DNA of 39,510 nt, taken from contig JAFMJP010000005.1 of assembly GCA_017853375.1 (NCBI GenBank), forward strand, positions 1 through 39,510, read 5' to 3'. Each line of letters begins with the position of its first letter. The stretch's first letter is position 1. Positions 1-7,309 of the stretch are shown one piece after another. The DNA is from Actinomycetota bacterium (GTDB lineage: Bacteria > Actinomycetota > Acidimicrobiia > Acidimicrobiales > Ilumatobacteraceae). The position numbers were made by a program, and so were the translations under genes. A model generated the notes under the pieces. That model was given only the letters and a program-made list of their open reading frames with translations. It did no database searches and was not told where the DNA came from.

Positions 1-2
1 AA

Positions 3-719
3 CTAGACCGTGACGCGGGTTGGTTGCGTTGCGCCCTGACTACGAATCTGCTCGTGGTAACCGAGAATCTGCAACTCCACGCCAAGATCCACGTTGCGCA
101 CCGTCACACCCTTCGGGGCGGTCAGAACCACCGGCGCAAAGTTCAACAATGATCCGATTCCGGCAGCGATGAGATCATCTGCCACCGACTGTGCCGCGGT
201 GGAAGGCACGGCGAGCACACCGATGTGTACGCCATTGGCGCGTACGAAGTCCTTCAGCTCATCGAGGTTGCGTACCACAAGCTCACCTACTCGCGTTCCA
301 ACCTTGCGTGGGTCGACGTCGAAGATTGCCACGACCGGAAATCCACGCGACGTGAATCCTCCATTGACGGTGATGGCAGATCCGAGGTTGCCGGCACCGA
401 CCACGATGGTCTTCCACTGCGAGAGCAGCCCGAGTTCACGTTTGATTTGGTAAATGAGAAAGGTCACCTCGTACCCCACGCCACGCGTGCCGTAGGTACC
501 GAGGTACGACAAGTCCTTTCGCACCTTTGCCGCATTCACGTTGGCAAGTGCCGCAAGTTGATCGCTCGACACCTGAGTGGTCTCCGTCAATTGCAGGTCC
601 GTGAGAATCTGCAGGTACACCGGCAAACGATTCACTGCCGCACTCGGAATTCGACGCCGACGTGGAGATGCAGTGTTGTCGTCGATGTGCTTCTGTGTCG
701 CTGTATTGAGAGCGGTCAT
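3..719 (-). CDS. rex: Redox-sensing transcriptional repressor Rex
   Basis: Complete 238-aa protein. Rex dimers sense the NADH/NAD+ ratio and repress fermentative and respiratory genes when NAD+ is high. Residues about 23-84 form the winged helix, with the family's recognition stretch around AAKVRKDLSYLG (63-74) followed by GTRGVGY. A Rossmann NADH-binding fold begins at VVGAGNLG (106-113), and the C-terminal domain-swap helix ends near LGYHEQI. Length is within the family's usual range, with about 20 extra disordered residues at the N terminus. The ATG is preceded by TACCCT with a 6-nt gap, suggesting a leaderless mRNA. No clear Rex operator (TTGTGA-N6-TCACAA type) is visible in the 137-bp upstream gap, so autoregulation is not supported. 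Confidence 0.95.
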   Translation of the reverse strand: MTALNTATQKHIDDNTASPRRRRIPSAAVNRLPVYLQILTDLQLTETTQVSSDQLAALANVNAAKVRKDLSYLGTYGTRGVGYEVTFLIYQIKRELGLLSQWKTIVVGAGNLGSAITVNGGFTSRGFPVVAIFDVDPRKVGTRVGELVVRNLDELKDFVRANGVHIGVLAVPSTAAQSVADDLIAAGIGSLLNFAPVVLTAPKGVTVRNVDLGVELQILGYHEQIRSQGATQPTRVTV

Positions 720-856
720 GACTCAAGGGTACGGCGCTTGCGCATAGTTTCACTAGCCGTTTTCGCGGGAGTGTCCGATGCCACCTTGCGTACGGATACT
801 CCATGTTCTGCAACGGCGAACCGGGATGCCGCCGAGTTCCCTAGCCTGCTCTCTTC
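720..856. promoter_or_regulatory. Divergent promoter region rex / membrane protein
   Basis: This 137-bp gap separates divergent starts. On the minus strand TACCCT (726-731) lies 6 nt before the rex ATG. On the plus strand TAGCCT (842-847) lies 9 nt before the GTG at 857. Both fit the leaderless -10 pattern seen through the window. No -35 or operator is convincing. Confidence 0.5.
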
Positions 857-1612
857 GTGGACCGTCTCACCATCTCGCTTGCTGCGTTCGCGAGTCTGGT
901 GGCCCTGACGTTCGCTCTCGTCACCGCCGATCGTTGGCATCGACGTCGTCTCACTCACCACGGCGCGTGGGCGATTGCGATGGCACTCTTTTTCGTCGGA
1001 TCGTTTGCCTTGTGGTGGGCCACGGCGACGGGTTGGTCGAACGGAGTCTTCCGCGTGTTCTTCACCGCTGGAGCAGTACTGAACGTTGCGTGGCTTGCAC
1101 TCGGCTCCGTCGCACTGCTCGCCGGCGATCGCATTGCGCGACCTCTCCGCGCAGTATTGGCACTGCTCAGCGCATTTGCAGTCGGAGTGATGACGGTGGC
1201 ACCTACCACTGCGCCATTCGTTTCCGAGGAGTTTCCCCGAGCACGTGACCACTTTGGGATTCTTCCCCGCATGTTGGCCGCAGTCGGCTCCGGGGTTCCC
1301 GCTCTGGTCATCATCATCGGAGCACTGTGGTCGGTGGCGCGGTTGCTCAGTGGTCGGACTCCAGCCGTCGGTGGTGCTCGCCGGGCAGGTCTCGTGACTC
1401 CAGGGAGATTGGTGGTCAGCAACGTGCTCATCGCGTTGGGCACACTCGTGCTGTCGGCAAGTGGCTCGCTCGCTGGCCGTCTTGGTGAGGAGCGCGCCTT
1501 TACCATCACCTTGTCCGTCGGTGTTGTCGTGCTGTTCGTGGGTTTCCTCGTCCCGAGCGCTCGGGGTGGTGCTCACCTCGCAGCGAGTCCCGCCAAAGCT
1601 CGAGCGACTTAA
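857..1612 (+). CDS. Polytopic membrane protein, unknown function
   Basis: 251 aa, GTG start, not recognised. It has about seven hydrophobic segments (roughly 4-24, 37-56, 66-90, 98-116, 138-163, 186-205 and 217-235). Arg/His-rich loops (26-33) suggest positive-inside topology. There is no enzymatic motif. It is divergent from rex and convergent with the acyl-CoA ligase. The two stop codons interlock in the palindrome TTAA (1609-1612). A -10-like TAGCCT ends 9 nt before the GTG, which supports this start. It could be a sensor-type or transport-accessory protein, but nothing in the sequence decides. Confidence 0.75.
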   Translation: MDRLTISLAAFASLVALTFALVTADRWHRRRLTHHGAWAIAMALFFVGSFALWWATATGWSNGVFRVFFTAGAVLNVAWLALGSVALLAGDRIARPLRAVLALLSAFAVGVMTVAPTTAPFVSEEFPRARDHFGILPRMLAAVGSGVPALVIIIGALWSVARLLSGRTPAVGGARRAGLVTPGRLVVSNVLIALGTLVLSASGSLAGRLGEERAFTITLSVGVVVLFVGFLVPSARGGAHLAASPAKARAT

Positions 1613-3108
1613 CGCAGGGCGCGGCGCAACACCTTGCCCGTCGCACCCACGGGAAGTTGCGGAACGAACAACACCTTGGTCGGACACTTGTAGCGCGCCA
1701 GACGAGCACGACAGTGATCGATCAACGCATCTTCGTCCAACTGCGCCCCGACGCGCAGTACCACGTATGCGCGCACGCTCTCACCGGTGTGCGGATGTTC
1801 GACACCAACGACGGCAGCTTGCGCAACACTCGCGTGTTCGAGGAGTGCTTCCTCCACTTCGGCTGGAAACACGTTGAAGCCGGAAACGATGATCAAGTCC
1901 TTCGCACGATCAACCAGGTACAGAAAACCATCATCGTCGATCACGGCAACGTCACCGGTCCGCAGCCAGCCATCGGGCGTGACCGCTCGCGCCGTTGCCT
2001 GTGGATCCTCGAAGTAACCGCGAAACACGTTCGGACCGCGCACCAAGATCTCGCCGGCATCTCCCCGAAGCGTGTTGTCGCCGTTGTCATCCACCAGCCG
2101 CACTTCGACTCCGGGCAACACGCGACCGATGGAACCAATCTTTGTGAGCGCAGTGGCTTTGTCCACGTCGGTCGTGGTGGTGACGACGGGTGAGCATTCG
2201 GTGAGGCCGTAGCCCTCCGTCACCAGGAGTCCGAACCGCTCGTACAGCGCTCTGGTGGTGTGTTCGGGCATCTTTGCGGCACCCGTGAGTGCAGTGCGGA
2301 CGCTTGCGAACGTATCTTTGGGCAAATTCGGCATCTGTTCGAACGCCATCCACAACGGTGGCGCACCCGGGATGAGCGTCACTTTGCGGTCGCGAATGGT
2401 TTCAATGGCGGTCATTGGATCGAAACGCTCCACCAACACGATTGCCGACCCGCGCAGGAGCGAATACGCAAGCACCACATTCAGACCAAAGATATGGAAG
2501 AGCGGCAACACGCCGTACACCACGTCGGTGCCGTCGAGTTTTCGAACCTGCGCCAGCTGCTCCAGATTTGAGTGGAGGTTGCCGTGCGACAGCATCGCTG
2601 CCTTCGGTGAGCCGGCGGTGCCACTGGTGAACAACATGATGGCCAGGTCGTCGGCTTGCACGTCCACCACGGGTGCTGCTGGTTTGGTGAGAAGATCAGC
2701 GAAGTGAACGGCGCCCGGCACATCGCCGGATGTCGTGATGACGTGCGCAAGATGAGGAAGCGAATCGCGATCCACCTGCGACCACCCGGCAACTGCGGAC
2801 GGTGCAATCACCACCGCTCGCGCACCTACCACGCCGAGCTCGCGCTGCAGTTCGGGAGCCGGAGCCGTCGGATTCAGTGGGACACAAACGATGCCGCGCC
2901 CCAAGCAGGCGAAATACGCGACGACAAATTCGACCGTATTGCCACACAAGAGCGCCACCCGATCGCCTCGACCAACGCCCATGGCAGCGAGTGCTCCGCG
3001 CATTCCAGCGACGTGTTCGCGCAGTTCACCGTACGTCGTGGTGTTTCCACGACTGATGAGGGCAGGTGCGGTTGCCGGATGACCTTCGAGCAGCGTTGCA
3101 AGATTCAT
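1609..3108 (-). CDS. Long-chain fatty acid/acyl-CoA ligase (AMP-forming)
   Basis: 499-aa ANL-superfamily enzyme that activates a carboxylic acid as acyl-AMP and then transfers it to CoA. The phosphate-binding loop TSGTAGSPKA is at 161-170 and is followed by a YGLTE-type motif near residue 300. The hinge region has the RTGD motif and the VDRAKD/ISGFNV-like block (here VSGFNVFP). The C-terminal catalytic Lys is K492 in GATGKVLRR. Length and motif order match FadD-like ligases of actinobacteria. The substrate cannot be read from sequence. A GGGGTG stretch lies about 5 nt before the ATG. The gene probably follows a 27-aa ORF and the SAM hydrolase in one transcript. Confidence 0.9.
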   Translation of the reverse strand: MNLATLLEGHPATAPALISRGNTTTYGELREHVAGMRGALAAMGVGRGDRVALLCGNTVEFVVAYFACLGRGIVCVPLNPTAPAPELQRELGVVGARAVVIAPSAVAGWSQVDRDSLPHLAHVITTSGDVPGAVHFADLLTKPAAPVVDVQADDLAIMLFTSGTAGSPKAAMLSHGNLHSNLEQLAQVRKLDGTDVVYGVLPLFHIFGLNVVLAYSLLRGSAIVLVERFDPMTAIETIRDRKVTLIPGAPPLWMAFEQMPNLPKDTFASVRTALTGAAKMPEHTTRALYERFGLLVTEGYGLTECSPVVTTTTDVDKATALTKIGSIGRVLPGVEVRLVDDNGDNTLRGDAGEILVRGPNVFRGYFEDPQATARAVTPDGWLRTGDVAVIDDDGFLYLVDRAKDLIIVSGFNVFPAEVEEALLEHASVAQAAVVGVEHPHTGESVRAYVVLRVGAQLDEDALIDHCRARLARYKCPTKVLFVPQLPVGATGKVLRRALR

Positions 3109-3125
3109 CCGTTCACCCCGTATCG

Positions 3126-3209
3126 CTAGCTCATCAAGATGGAAACGAGACCTGCGGCAAAGATCGCAGCCAACAACAAACCGAGTGCCAGCGTGGTTGC
3201 GGGACGCAC
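3126..3209 (-). CDS. Candidate 27-aa single-pass membrane peptide
   Basis: Small ORF between the SAM hydrolase stop and the acyl-CoA ligase start, in the same orientation. It starts at GTG (3207-3209) and ends at TAG (3126-3128). The peptide begins VRPATTLALG and continues with an almost wholly hydrophobic stretch rich in Leu, Ala, Ile and Phe, ending VSILMS. It is one transmembrane helix with an Arg at the N-terminal end. An AGG-containing purine stretch lies about 10 nt upstream. The function is unknown. The composition and the fit into an otherwise unexplained 121-bp operon gap argue for coding, but the short length makes chance possible. Confidence 0.4.
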   Translation of the reverse strand: MRPATTLALGLLLAAIFAAGLVSILMS

Positions 3210-3229
3210 AACGCCAACCTAACCGAGCG

Positions 3230-4111
3230 TCACGCCGGGCTCGGTGGGTTGCGACGTAACTGCACCGTCGTCGTAGCTCCGGTTGGTTCGGAGTGTGCCG
3301 ACAAGGTCACGGCATCGCCGACGCCAATCGACAACGATTCGGCCGCCGATCCGCGATCGACACAAATCGCGAGCATGCCGAAAGAGTCGATGACCAGTCC
3401 AATGCCGCCTCCGATCGCGGAAAAGTTCGGCACGATCGCTGCCGAGCGATTCACTCGCTCGCCGTTTGCCGCCGTAAAGGCGACCCCGAGCGTCGTGCCC
3501 AGGTTTGCGACTTCGTCGGGGCCGACATTGAGTTGACAGTTTCCGTACCGATCCACCCACGTGATCTCTGCAACGAGATCATCACCCTCTTTGCGCGAGA
3601 GAGGAACGACGCCCGGCAACAACAGATTCGGATCGATGACTTCTCCGAGTTCGGTCAACGGCACTCCATTACAAAGATGTGCCGCGGCTGGTGCGAACAC
3701 GTCACGACCGGCAAATGTTGCACCAGGTGTGGCGAGTTGGTACTCGGGATTGTTCAGCACGACGGCTGCCTCCGCACCACCTGCCAACGCAGTACCCATG
3801 GAGAGCAGGCCGTTGTCCGGGCCGATCAGTACACCCCTTCCTCCACCCACCGATACGGCCACCGATCGCCGCGCGGTCCCCACTCCCGGGTCCACCACCG
3901 CCAGCACGATGCCCGTTGGCACGTAGGAGATACAGCGGGCCAGAGCCAATGAACCTGCACGCACATCGAACGGCGGAATGTCGTGCGTGAGATCGATCAC
4001 CTTTGCGTGAGGGGCAATATCGGAAACGACGCACTTGACGATGCCGACGAACTCGTCGCGAGTTCCGTAATCGGAGAGAAACGAAATGGTGTCGTATCGC
4101 TGCGTAGTCAC
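3230..4111 (-). CDS. SAM hydrolase / S-adenosyl-L-methionine hydroxide adenosyltransferase (DUF62)
   Basis: 293 aa. Family members split SAM into adenosine and methionine using water or hydroxide, and are related to fluorinase and chlorinase. Conserved blocks are SDYGTRDEFVG (13-23), the H/D block LTHDIPPFDV (41-50), VVDPGVG (72-78) with an Arg pair soon after, and GPDNG (97-101). The C-terminal beta domain includes DRYGNCQLN. The only plausible start is the GTG at 4111, since a TAG lies in frame 5 codons upstream. TAGCGT (4121-4126) ends 9 nt before it. Nothing suggests a halogenase: no fluorometabolite genes are nearby. The gene sits just downstream of a structured RNA and terminator. Confidence 0.9.
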   Translation of the reverse strand: MTTQRYDTISFLSDYGTRDEFVGIVKCVVSDIAPHAKVIDLTHDIPPFDVRAGSLALARCISYVPTGIVLAVVDPGVGTARRSVAVSVGGGRGVLIGPDNGLLSMGTALAGGAEAAVVLNNPEYQLATPGATFAGRDVFAPAAAHLCNGVPLTELGEVIDPNLLLPGVVPLSRKEGDDLVAEITWVDRYGNCQLNVGPDEVANLGTTLGVAFTAANGERVNRSAAIVPNFSAIGGGIGLVIDSFGMLAICVDRGSAAESLSIGVGDAVTLSAHSEPTGATTTVQLRRNPPSPA

Positions 4112-4130
4112 CGAATGGTCACGCTACGCC

Positions 4131-4175
4131 AAAAAAACGTAAGGGTCGGTGCCAACCCCCCGACGGCACCGACCC
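4131..4175 (-). terminator. Intrinsic terminator upstream of the SAM hydrolase
   Basis: On the minus strand an 11-bp perfect GC-rich stem pairs 4165-4175 with 4143-4153 around an 11-nt loop containing six consecutive G. It is followed after five bases by seven T (4137-4131). It is the clearest rho-independent terminator in the window. It ends only about 20 nt before the SAM hydrolase GTG and lies 175 nt beyond the proC stop, so it can serve as the end of a short leader or sRNA, as an attenuator, or as the proC terminator. Confidence 0.85.
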
Positions 4176-4234
4176 ATACGGCGCAACCCTTTCGGGCGCG
4201 ACTCCCGGAACGGCAAGCCGTCCGGTGATCTGTT
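4131..4234 (-). ncRNA. Candidate ~104-nt structured RNA (sRNA or leader/attenuator)
   Basis: The predicted transcript starts near 4234 and ends in the T tract at 4131. It can fold into three consecutive hairpins. The first is a 4+4-bp stem with one bulged base at 4204-4224. The second is a short GCCC/GGGT stem closed by a GAAA tetraloop, flanked by a CGC/GCG pairing, at about 4180-4200. The third is the 11-bp terminator. I compared it from memory with SAM-I, SAM-II, SAM-IV, SAH, fluoride, guanidine-III and other riboswitch consensus motifs and recognised none. Its job is unknown. The neighbouring gene makes a SAM-related ligand the first hypothesis, but the SAM hydrolase also seems to have its own leaderless promoter, so a free-standing sRNA is equally possible. 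Confidence 0.45.
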
Positions 4235-4242
4235 GAATTCCT

Positions 4243-4270
4243 ACCTTACGCAGAGTTGGGGAATTTGCAA
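4243..4270 (-). promoter_or_regulatory. Candidate promoter for the structured RNA
   Basis: Minus-strand TTGCAA (4270-4265), a 16-bp spacer and TAAGGT (4248-4243) match a sigma-70-type promoter. An A at 4234, 8 nt beyond the -10, is the likely start. An AATTCC...GGAATT inverted repeat (about 4236-4265) overlaps the spacer and could be an operator. Confidence 0.4.
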
Positions 4271-4349
4271 CACCCAAGTGCACAAAATTTCGCGGGCGAA
4301 GAAATGGCGAGTTCGCACTCGCGGAGGTTGCTAACCTGACCACGCGACG

Positions 4350-5147
4350 CTATGCGTCGCCGAGTTCCTTGCTTCGCGCAGTTGCCGATTGCACTGCCGC
4401 CGCCAGTGCTTCGCGCACTCGATGTGCATCGAGCTCTGCCACACCTGCTGCCGTGGTTCCATTCGGCGAAGTAACGCGTTCGCGCAATTGTCGTGCATGC
4501 TTCGGCTCGCGCTGCAGCAGTGCCGCGGACCCCGAGAGGAGTTGCGCAACCAAGCTCGCGCTCGTTTCCGTGTCGAAACCTTCGGCCATTGCCGCTGCGT
4601 GCAGCGACTCGGCCAGATAAAAGACGTACGCCGGCCCCGACCCCATGAGCCCCGTGAACGCATCCAGCATCGACTCATCGAGCTCGATCACCATTCCGAC
4701 GCATTCCATGAGTTCGCGTGCCCATGCACGATCCGAATCCGCACAATCCGTCGAAACCGCAATTGCTGTTGCTGCCATGCCCACCACGGCAGGAGTGTTG
4801 GGCATGGCCCGGATGACACGTACGCCTGGTCCACTTGACATCTGCAGAGATGCAAGGCGGACTCCAGCCGCAATCGACATGACCCGAGTGGCACCTGCCG
4901 CAGCTGCGGCTGCACATGCTTCTGCGACGTGCGCCGGCTTCACTGCAACGATGACATCGCTGCATGCCGGGACGGCATCAACGACGACGACCCCAGGAAA
5001 CATCTGGATGAGTTCCCGTCGACGGACCTCGCTCACCTCGACAATCGTGATCCCGTGGGGATTACGGCCCGCTCGCAATACGCCTTGCACCAGGGCTGCG
5101 CCCATGTTTCCTCCGCCGATGACGACCAGCGTCGAGGTACTTTCCAC
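4350..5147 (-). CDS. proC: Pyrroline-5-carboxylate reductase
   Basis: 265 aa. It reduces 1-pyrroline-5-carboxylate to proline with NAD(P)H, the last step of proline synthesis. The N-terminal Rossmann motif VVIGGGNMG lies at 8-16. The C-terminal half carries the P5CR signature around MGSGPAYVF and the SPNGTTAAG block. I chose the GTG at 5147. The open frame continues upstream to 5564, but that part is arginine/serine-rich shadow sequence antiparallel to nothing and overlapping the YbjN gene. The chosen start lies 10 nt after the YbjN stop and gives the family's usual length. It is third in the apparent mshA-ybjN-proC transcript. Confidence 0.93.
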   Translation of the reverse strand: MESTSTLVVIGGGNMGAALVQGVLRAGRNPHGITIVEVSEVRRRELIQMFPGVVVVDAVPACSDVIVAVKPAHVAEACAAAAAAGATRVMSIAAGVRLASLQMSSGPGVRVIRAMPNTPAVVGMAATAIAVSTDCADSDRAWARELMECVGMVIELDESMLDAFTGLMGSGPAYVFYLAESLHAAAMAEGFDTETSASLVAQLLSGSAALLQREPKHARQLRERVTSPNGTTAAGVAELDAHRVREALAAAVQSATARSKELGDA

Positions 5148-5157
5148 CTCGGGAAGG

Positions 5158-5634
5158 CTACTGAGCCGAGGAAAATCGGCTGGCGAAACCTCGGCGTACC
5201 AGCTCGTTGAACTGTGCTTCAACGGTTGCATACAACGTGCCGATGATTCGATCGAGTTCCGGCTCCACCACTGCACTGAGCACCAACTCTCCGGTGAGGA
5301 ACACGGCACTTTCCGCGCCGAGCGCGTAGTGCGCACCGACGAGACGTTCATTGCGGCGCAAGAGCAACTCGAACACCTCCATGGAGTTTTCCTCCGGATA
5401 CGGCATGACATAGGTTTCGTAGCGAAGTGTGCGCTGACCCAGTCGCAGCCAAATGGTGATGAACTCCTTCGCTTCGCCCCGAAGTCGAACGAGCCAGCGA
5501 TCGGCTTCGTTCGGCGCACGTCCAGCCGACACGGTATTCGGATGCGACTGGTGCACCGTGGCAAGCCACTCGTCGATTCTCCTTTCGAGCGCCGCGCGTT
5601 GACCTTCGTCGAACAGGTTGCTCATGGCGAGCAC
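5158..5634 (-). CDS. YbjN-domain (T3SS-chaperone-like) protein
   Basis: 158 aa from GTG 5634. An ATG three codons in (5625) is an equally good start and gives MSNLFDEGQ. Actinobacterial YbjN proteins adopt a fold like type III secretion chaperones and often follow mshA. The sequence has the typical pattern: an amphipathic N-terminal helix, strands with WLVRLRG and IWLRLGQRTLRYETYVMP, then ELLLRRN and a long C-terminal helix ending near FNELVRRGFA. No catalytic motif is present and no function is established. It lies 13 nt after the mshA stop and 10 nt before proC, so cotranscription is likely. Confidence 0.8.
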   Translation of the reverse strand: MLAMSNLFDEGQRAALERRIDEWLATVHQSHPNTVSAGRAPNEADRWLVRLRGEAKEFITIWLRLGQRTLRYETYVMPYPEENSMEVFELLLRRNERLVGAHYALGAESAVFLTGELVLSAVVEPELDRIIGTLYATVEAQFNELVRRGFASRFSSAQ

Positions 5635-5647
5635 TCAGGCGACATCA

Positions 5648-6874
5648 CTAGCTGCACAGAACGAGGTCGCGAGCCGCAAACTCGGCCACCACGCGACGCA
5701 TACGCATTGCGGCATGCTGCCACGAATACCGCTGACTTCGAATCACTGCTTGGTCGCTCAAGCGGCCCGCGAGATGTGGGTCATCCAATATCCGTGTGAC
5801 CCGATCCGCAAACGTTGCTGCATCACGCTCGGGTACCAGGTAGCCGTTCACATCATCGGTGATCAATGACAACAGTCCACCCACCGCAGTGGCAACTACC
5901 GGGGTTCCGCATGCCGAAGCCTCGAGAGCCACGAGCCCGAAGCTTTCGCTGCGTGACGGCACGAGTACCACATCGGCCGCGCGATAGTAGGAGGACAATA
6001 GGTGATGCGGCTGAGGATCGATGAAGCGCACTCGACTTGACACGCCGAGTTGTTCGGCCAACCCCACGACGCGCGCATATTCCCTGTTTCCCTCAATGCC
6101 ACTGGCACCACCCACCACGAGCAACACGGCATCGTGGTGCGGAAGTGCAGCGAGTGTCTCGATGGCAACATCAAGTCCCTTCAGAGGCTGTATGCGCCCG
6201 ACGAACAACAGCACGGGGTGTTTGCCGAGACCAAGTGCGCTGCGCGCACCAGCTCGACTTCCCGGCGAGAAAAACGCACGGTCCACCCCAGGGGTGATGA
6301 CTTCCACCGTTCCCGGTGATGCGCCGTACAACCGGCGAAACTGCTCACGCTCCTCTTGGCATGAAACGAAGATTGCGTCGCTACAACCGATGATGGACGA
6401 CTCGATTTTCTCCCGATCAACGGACTCGGCGTCACCGTGGAGAGTCTTCACCCGCGCCAACGTGTGGAAGGTGGTGATGAGTGGCAGGTTCAGGTCGTGC
6501 TTCAGGTGGTGTCCGGACAAACCCGAGAGCCAGTAATTGGCGTGGATCACGTCGGCCGGCGCATGCGTACGGAGATGGTGGCTCACCGTGTCCGTGAATT
6601 CCGGAACGATGTCGACCAGTTGCTCTTTTGGCAGATCAACATCACCTGCGCGCACATGGACGAGTCGATGATTCGGCTCGATCTCCACCACGTCGGGCAA
6701 GCCGTGTTTCCATGCGCGCGTATAGGTGGTGCACTCGACACCCAGACGTGCCAATGACGACGTGAGTTCACGCACGTACACGTTCATGCCCCCTCCGTCA
6801 CCGACGCCAGGCTGGGCAAGTGGCGACGTGTGCAGCGACAGCACGGCGACGCGCTGCGCAGGTGAAGCTGCCAT
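5648..6874 (-). CDS. mshA: D-inositol-3-phosphate glycosyltransferase (mycothiol synthesis)
   Basis: 408-aa GT4 retaining glycosyltransferase. It joins GlcNAc from UDP-GlcNAc to 1L-myo-inositol-3-phosphate, the first committed step of mycothiol, the main low-molecular-weight thiol of actinobacteria. Diagnostic features are the N-terminal GGGMNVYVREL loop (about 27-37), HANYWLSG near residue 110, FVGRIQPLKG near 225, and the EX7E region SRSESFGLVALEA near 315. The start codon is ATG, with TAGGTT (6884-6889) ending 9 nt upstream, which suggests a leaderless transcript. The YbjN gene follows closely, as in many actinobacteria. Confidence 0.95.
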   Translation of the reverse strand: MAASPAQRVAVLSLHTSPLAQPGVGDGGGMNVYVRELTSSLARLGVECTTYTRAWKHGLPDVVEIEPNHRLVHVRAGDVDLPKEQLVDIVPEFTDTVSHHLRTHAPADVIHANYWLSGLSGHHLKHDLNLPLITTFHTLARVKTLHGDAESVDREKIESSIIGCSDAIFVSCQEEREQFRRLYGASPGTVEVITPGVDRAFFSPGSRAGARSALGLGKHPVLLFVGRIQPLKGLDVAIETLAALPHHDAVLLVVGGASGIEGNREYARVVGLAEQLGVSSRVRFIDPQPHHLLSSYYRAADVVLVPSRSESFGLVALEASACGTPVVATAVGGLLSLITDDVNGYLVPERDAATFADRVTRILDDPHLAGRLSDQAVIRSQRYSWQHAAMRMRRVVAEFAARDLVLCS

Positions 6875-6922
6875 GGGATTCTGAACCTATCTGGAAGATG
6901 CACCCGCAGTCGGGGTCGAGCG

Positions 6923-7276
6923 TCAAGGGGTAGAAGTGTCACCAGCCACAAAACTGCGATAGATCGCCAACATCGCCTGCTTTTGGTCGTCATTCAAACG
7001 CTGGTCAGTGGCGATGGCGTCGATCACGGCATTGCCCTGTGACTCCTTCGGGTCGAGCATGCCCGCACGCTCGTAGAGGGTCTCGGCAGAAATCTCCAAA
7101 GCTCGCGCGATTTGCTGCAAAATGTCGGCCGACGGTTTGCGTAAGCCACGTTCGATCTGGGACAAGTACGGATTCGAAACCCCGGCTCGTTTCGCGAGGT
7201 CGCGTATCGATTGCTGGGCAATTTCCCGCTGCTGGCGTATGAACGAACCGAGATCCGGACGTTTTCGGCTGGGCAC
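6923..7276 (-). CDS. XRE-family transcriptional regulator
   Basis: 117 aa, GTG start. A Cro/C1-type helix-turn-helix spans residues about 10-67: FIRQQREIAQQSIRDLAKRA, then SNPYLSQIERGLRKPSADIL and the trailing helix QIARAL. The C-terminal part (75-117) is helical and acidic, with no ligand domain. The architecture matches short actinobacterial regulators whose targets are mostly unknown. It lies 33 nt after the stop of the MoaD-RsiG gene on the same strand, with no obvious -10 box at leaderless distance, so it may be the second gene of that operon. mshA downstream has its own promoter. Confidence 0.9.
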   Translation of the reverse strand: MPSRKRPDLGSFIRQQREIAQQSIRDLAKRAGVSNPYLSQIERGLRKPSADILQQIARALEISAETLYERAGMLDPKESQGNAVIDAIATDQRLNDDQKQAMLAIYRSFVAGDTSTP

Positions 7277-7309
7277 GTCAACTCACTCTCGGTGCATCAA
7301 AAACGGTGT

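Noticed and set aside
720-856. Rex operator for autoregulation
   Set aside because: No TTGTGA-N6-TCACAA-like palindrome. GTTTCACTAG is only a partial half-site.
3230-4111. Fluorinase or chlorinase
   Set aside because: The family is shared, but there is no halometabolite gene nearby and general SAM-hydrolase motifs are the simpler reading.
4131-4234. 6C RNA (actinobacterial motif with C-rich loops)
   Set aside because: The plus-strand loop has six C, but only one such loop exists and no plus-strand terminator follows. The T tract belongs to the minus strand.
4645-5799. 384-aa plus-strand open frame opposite proC and ybjN
   Set aside because: Thr/Arg/Ser-rich shadow of two well-supported minus-strand genes.
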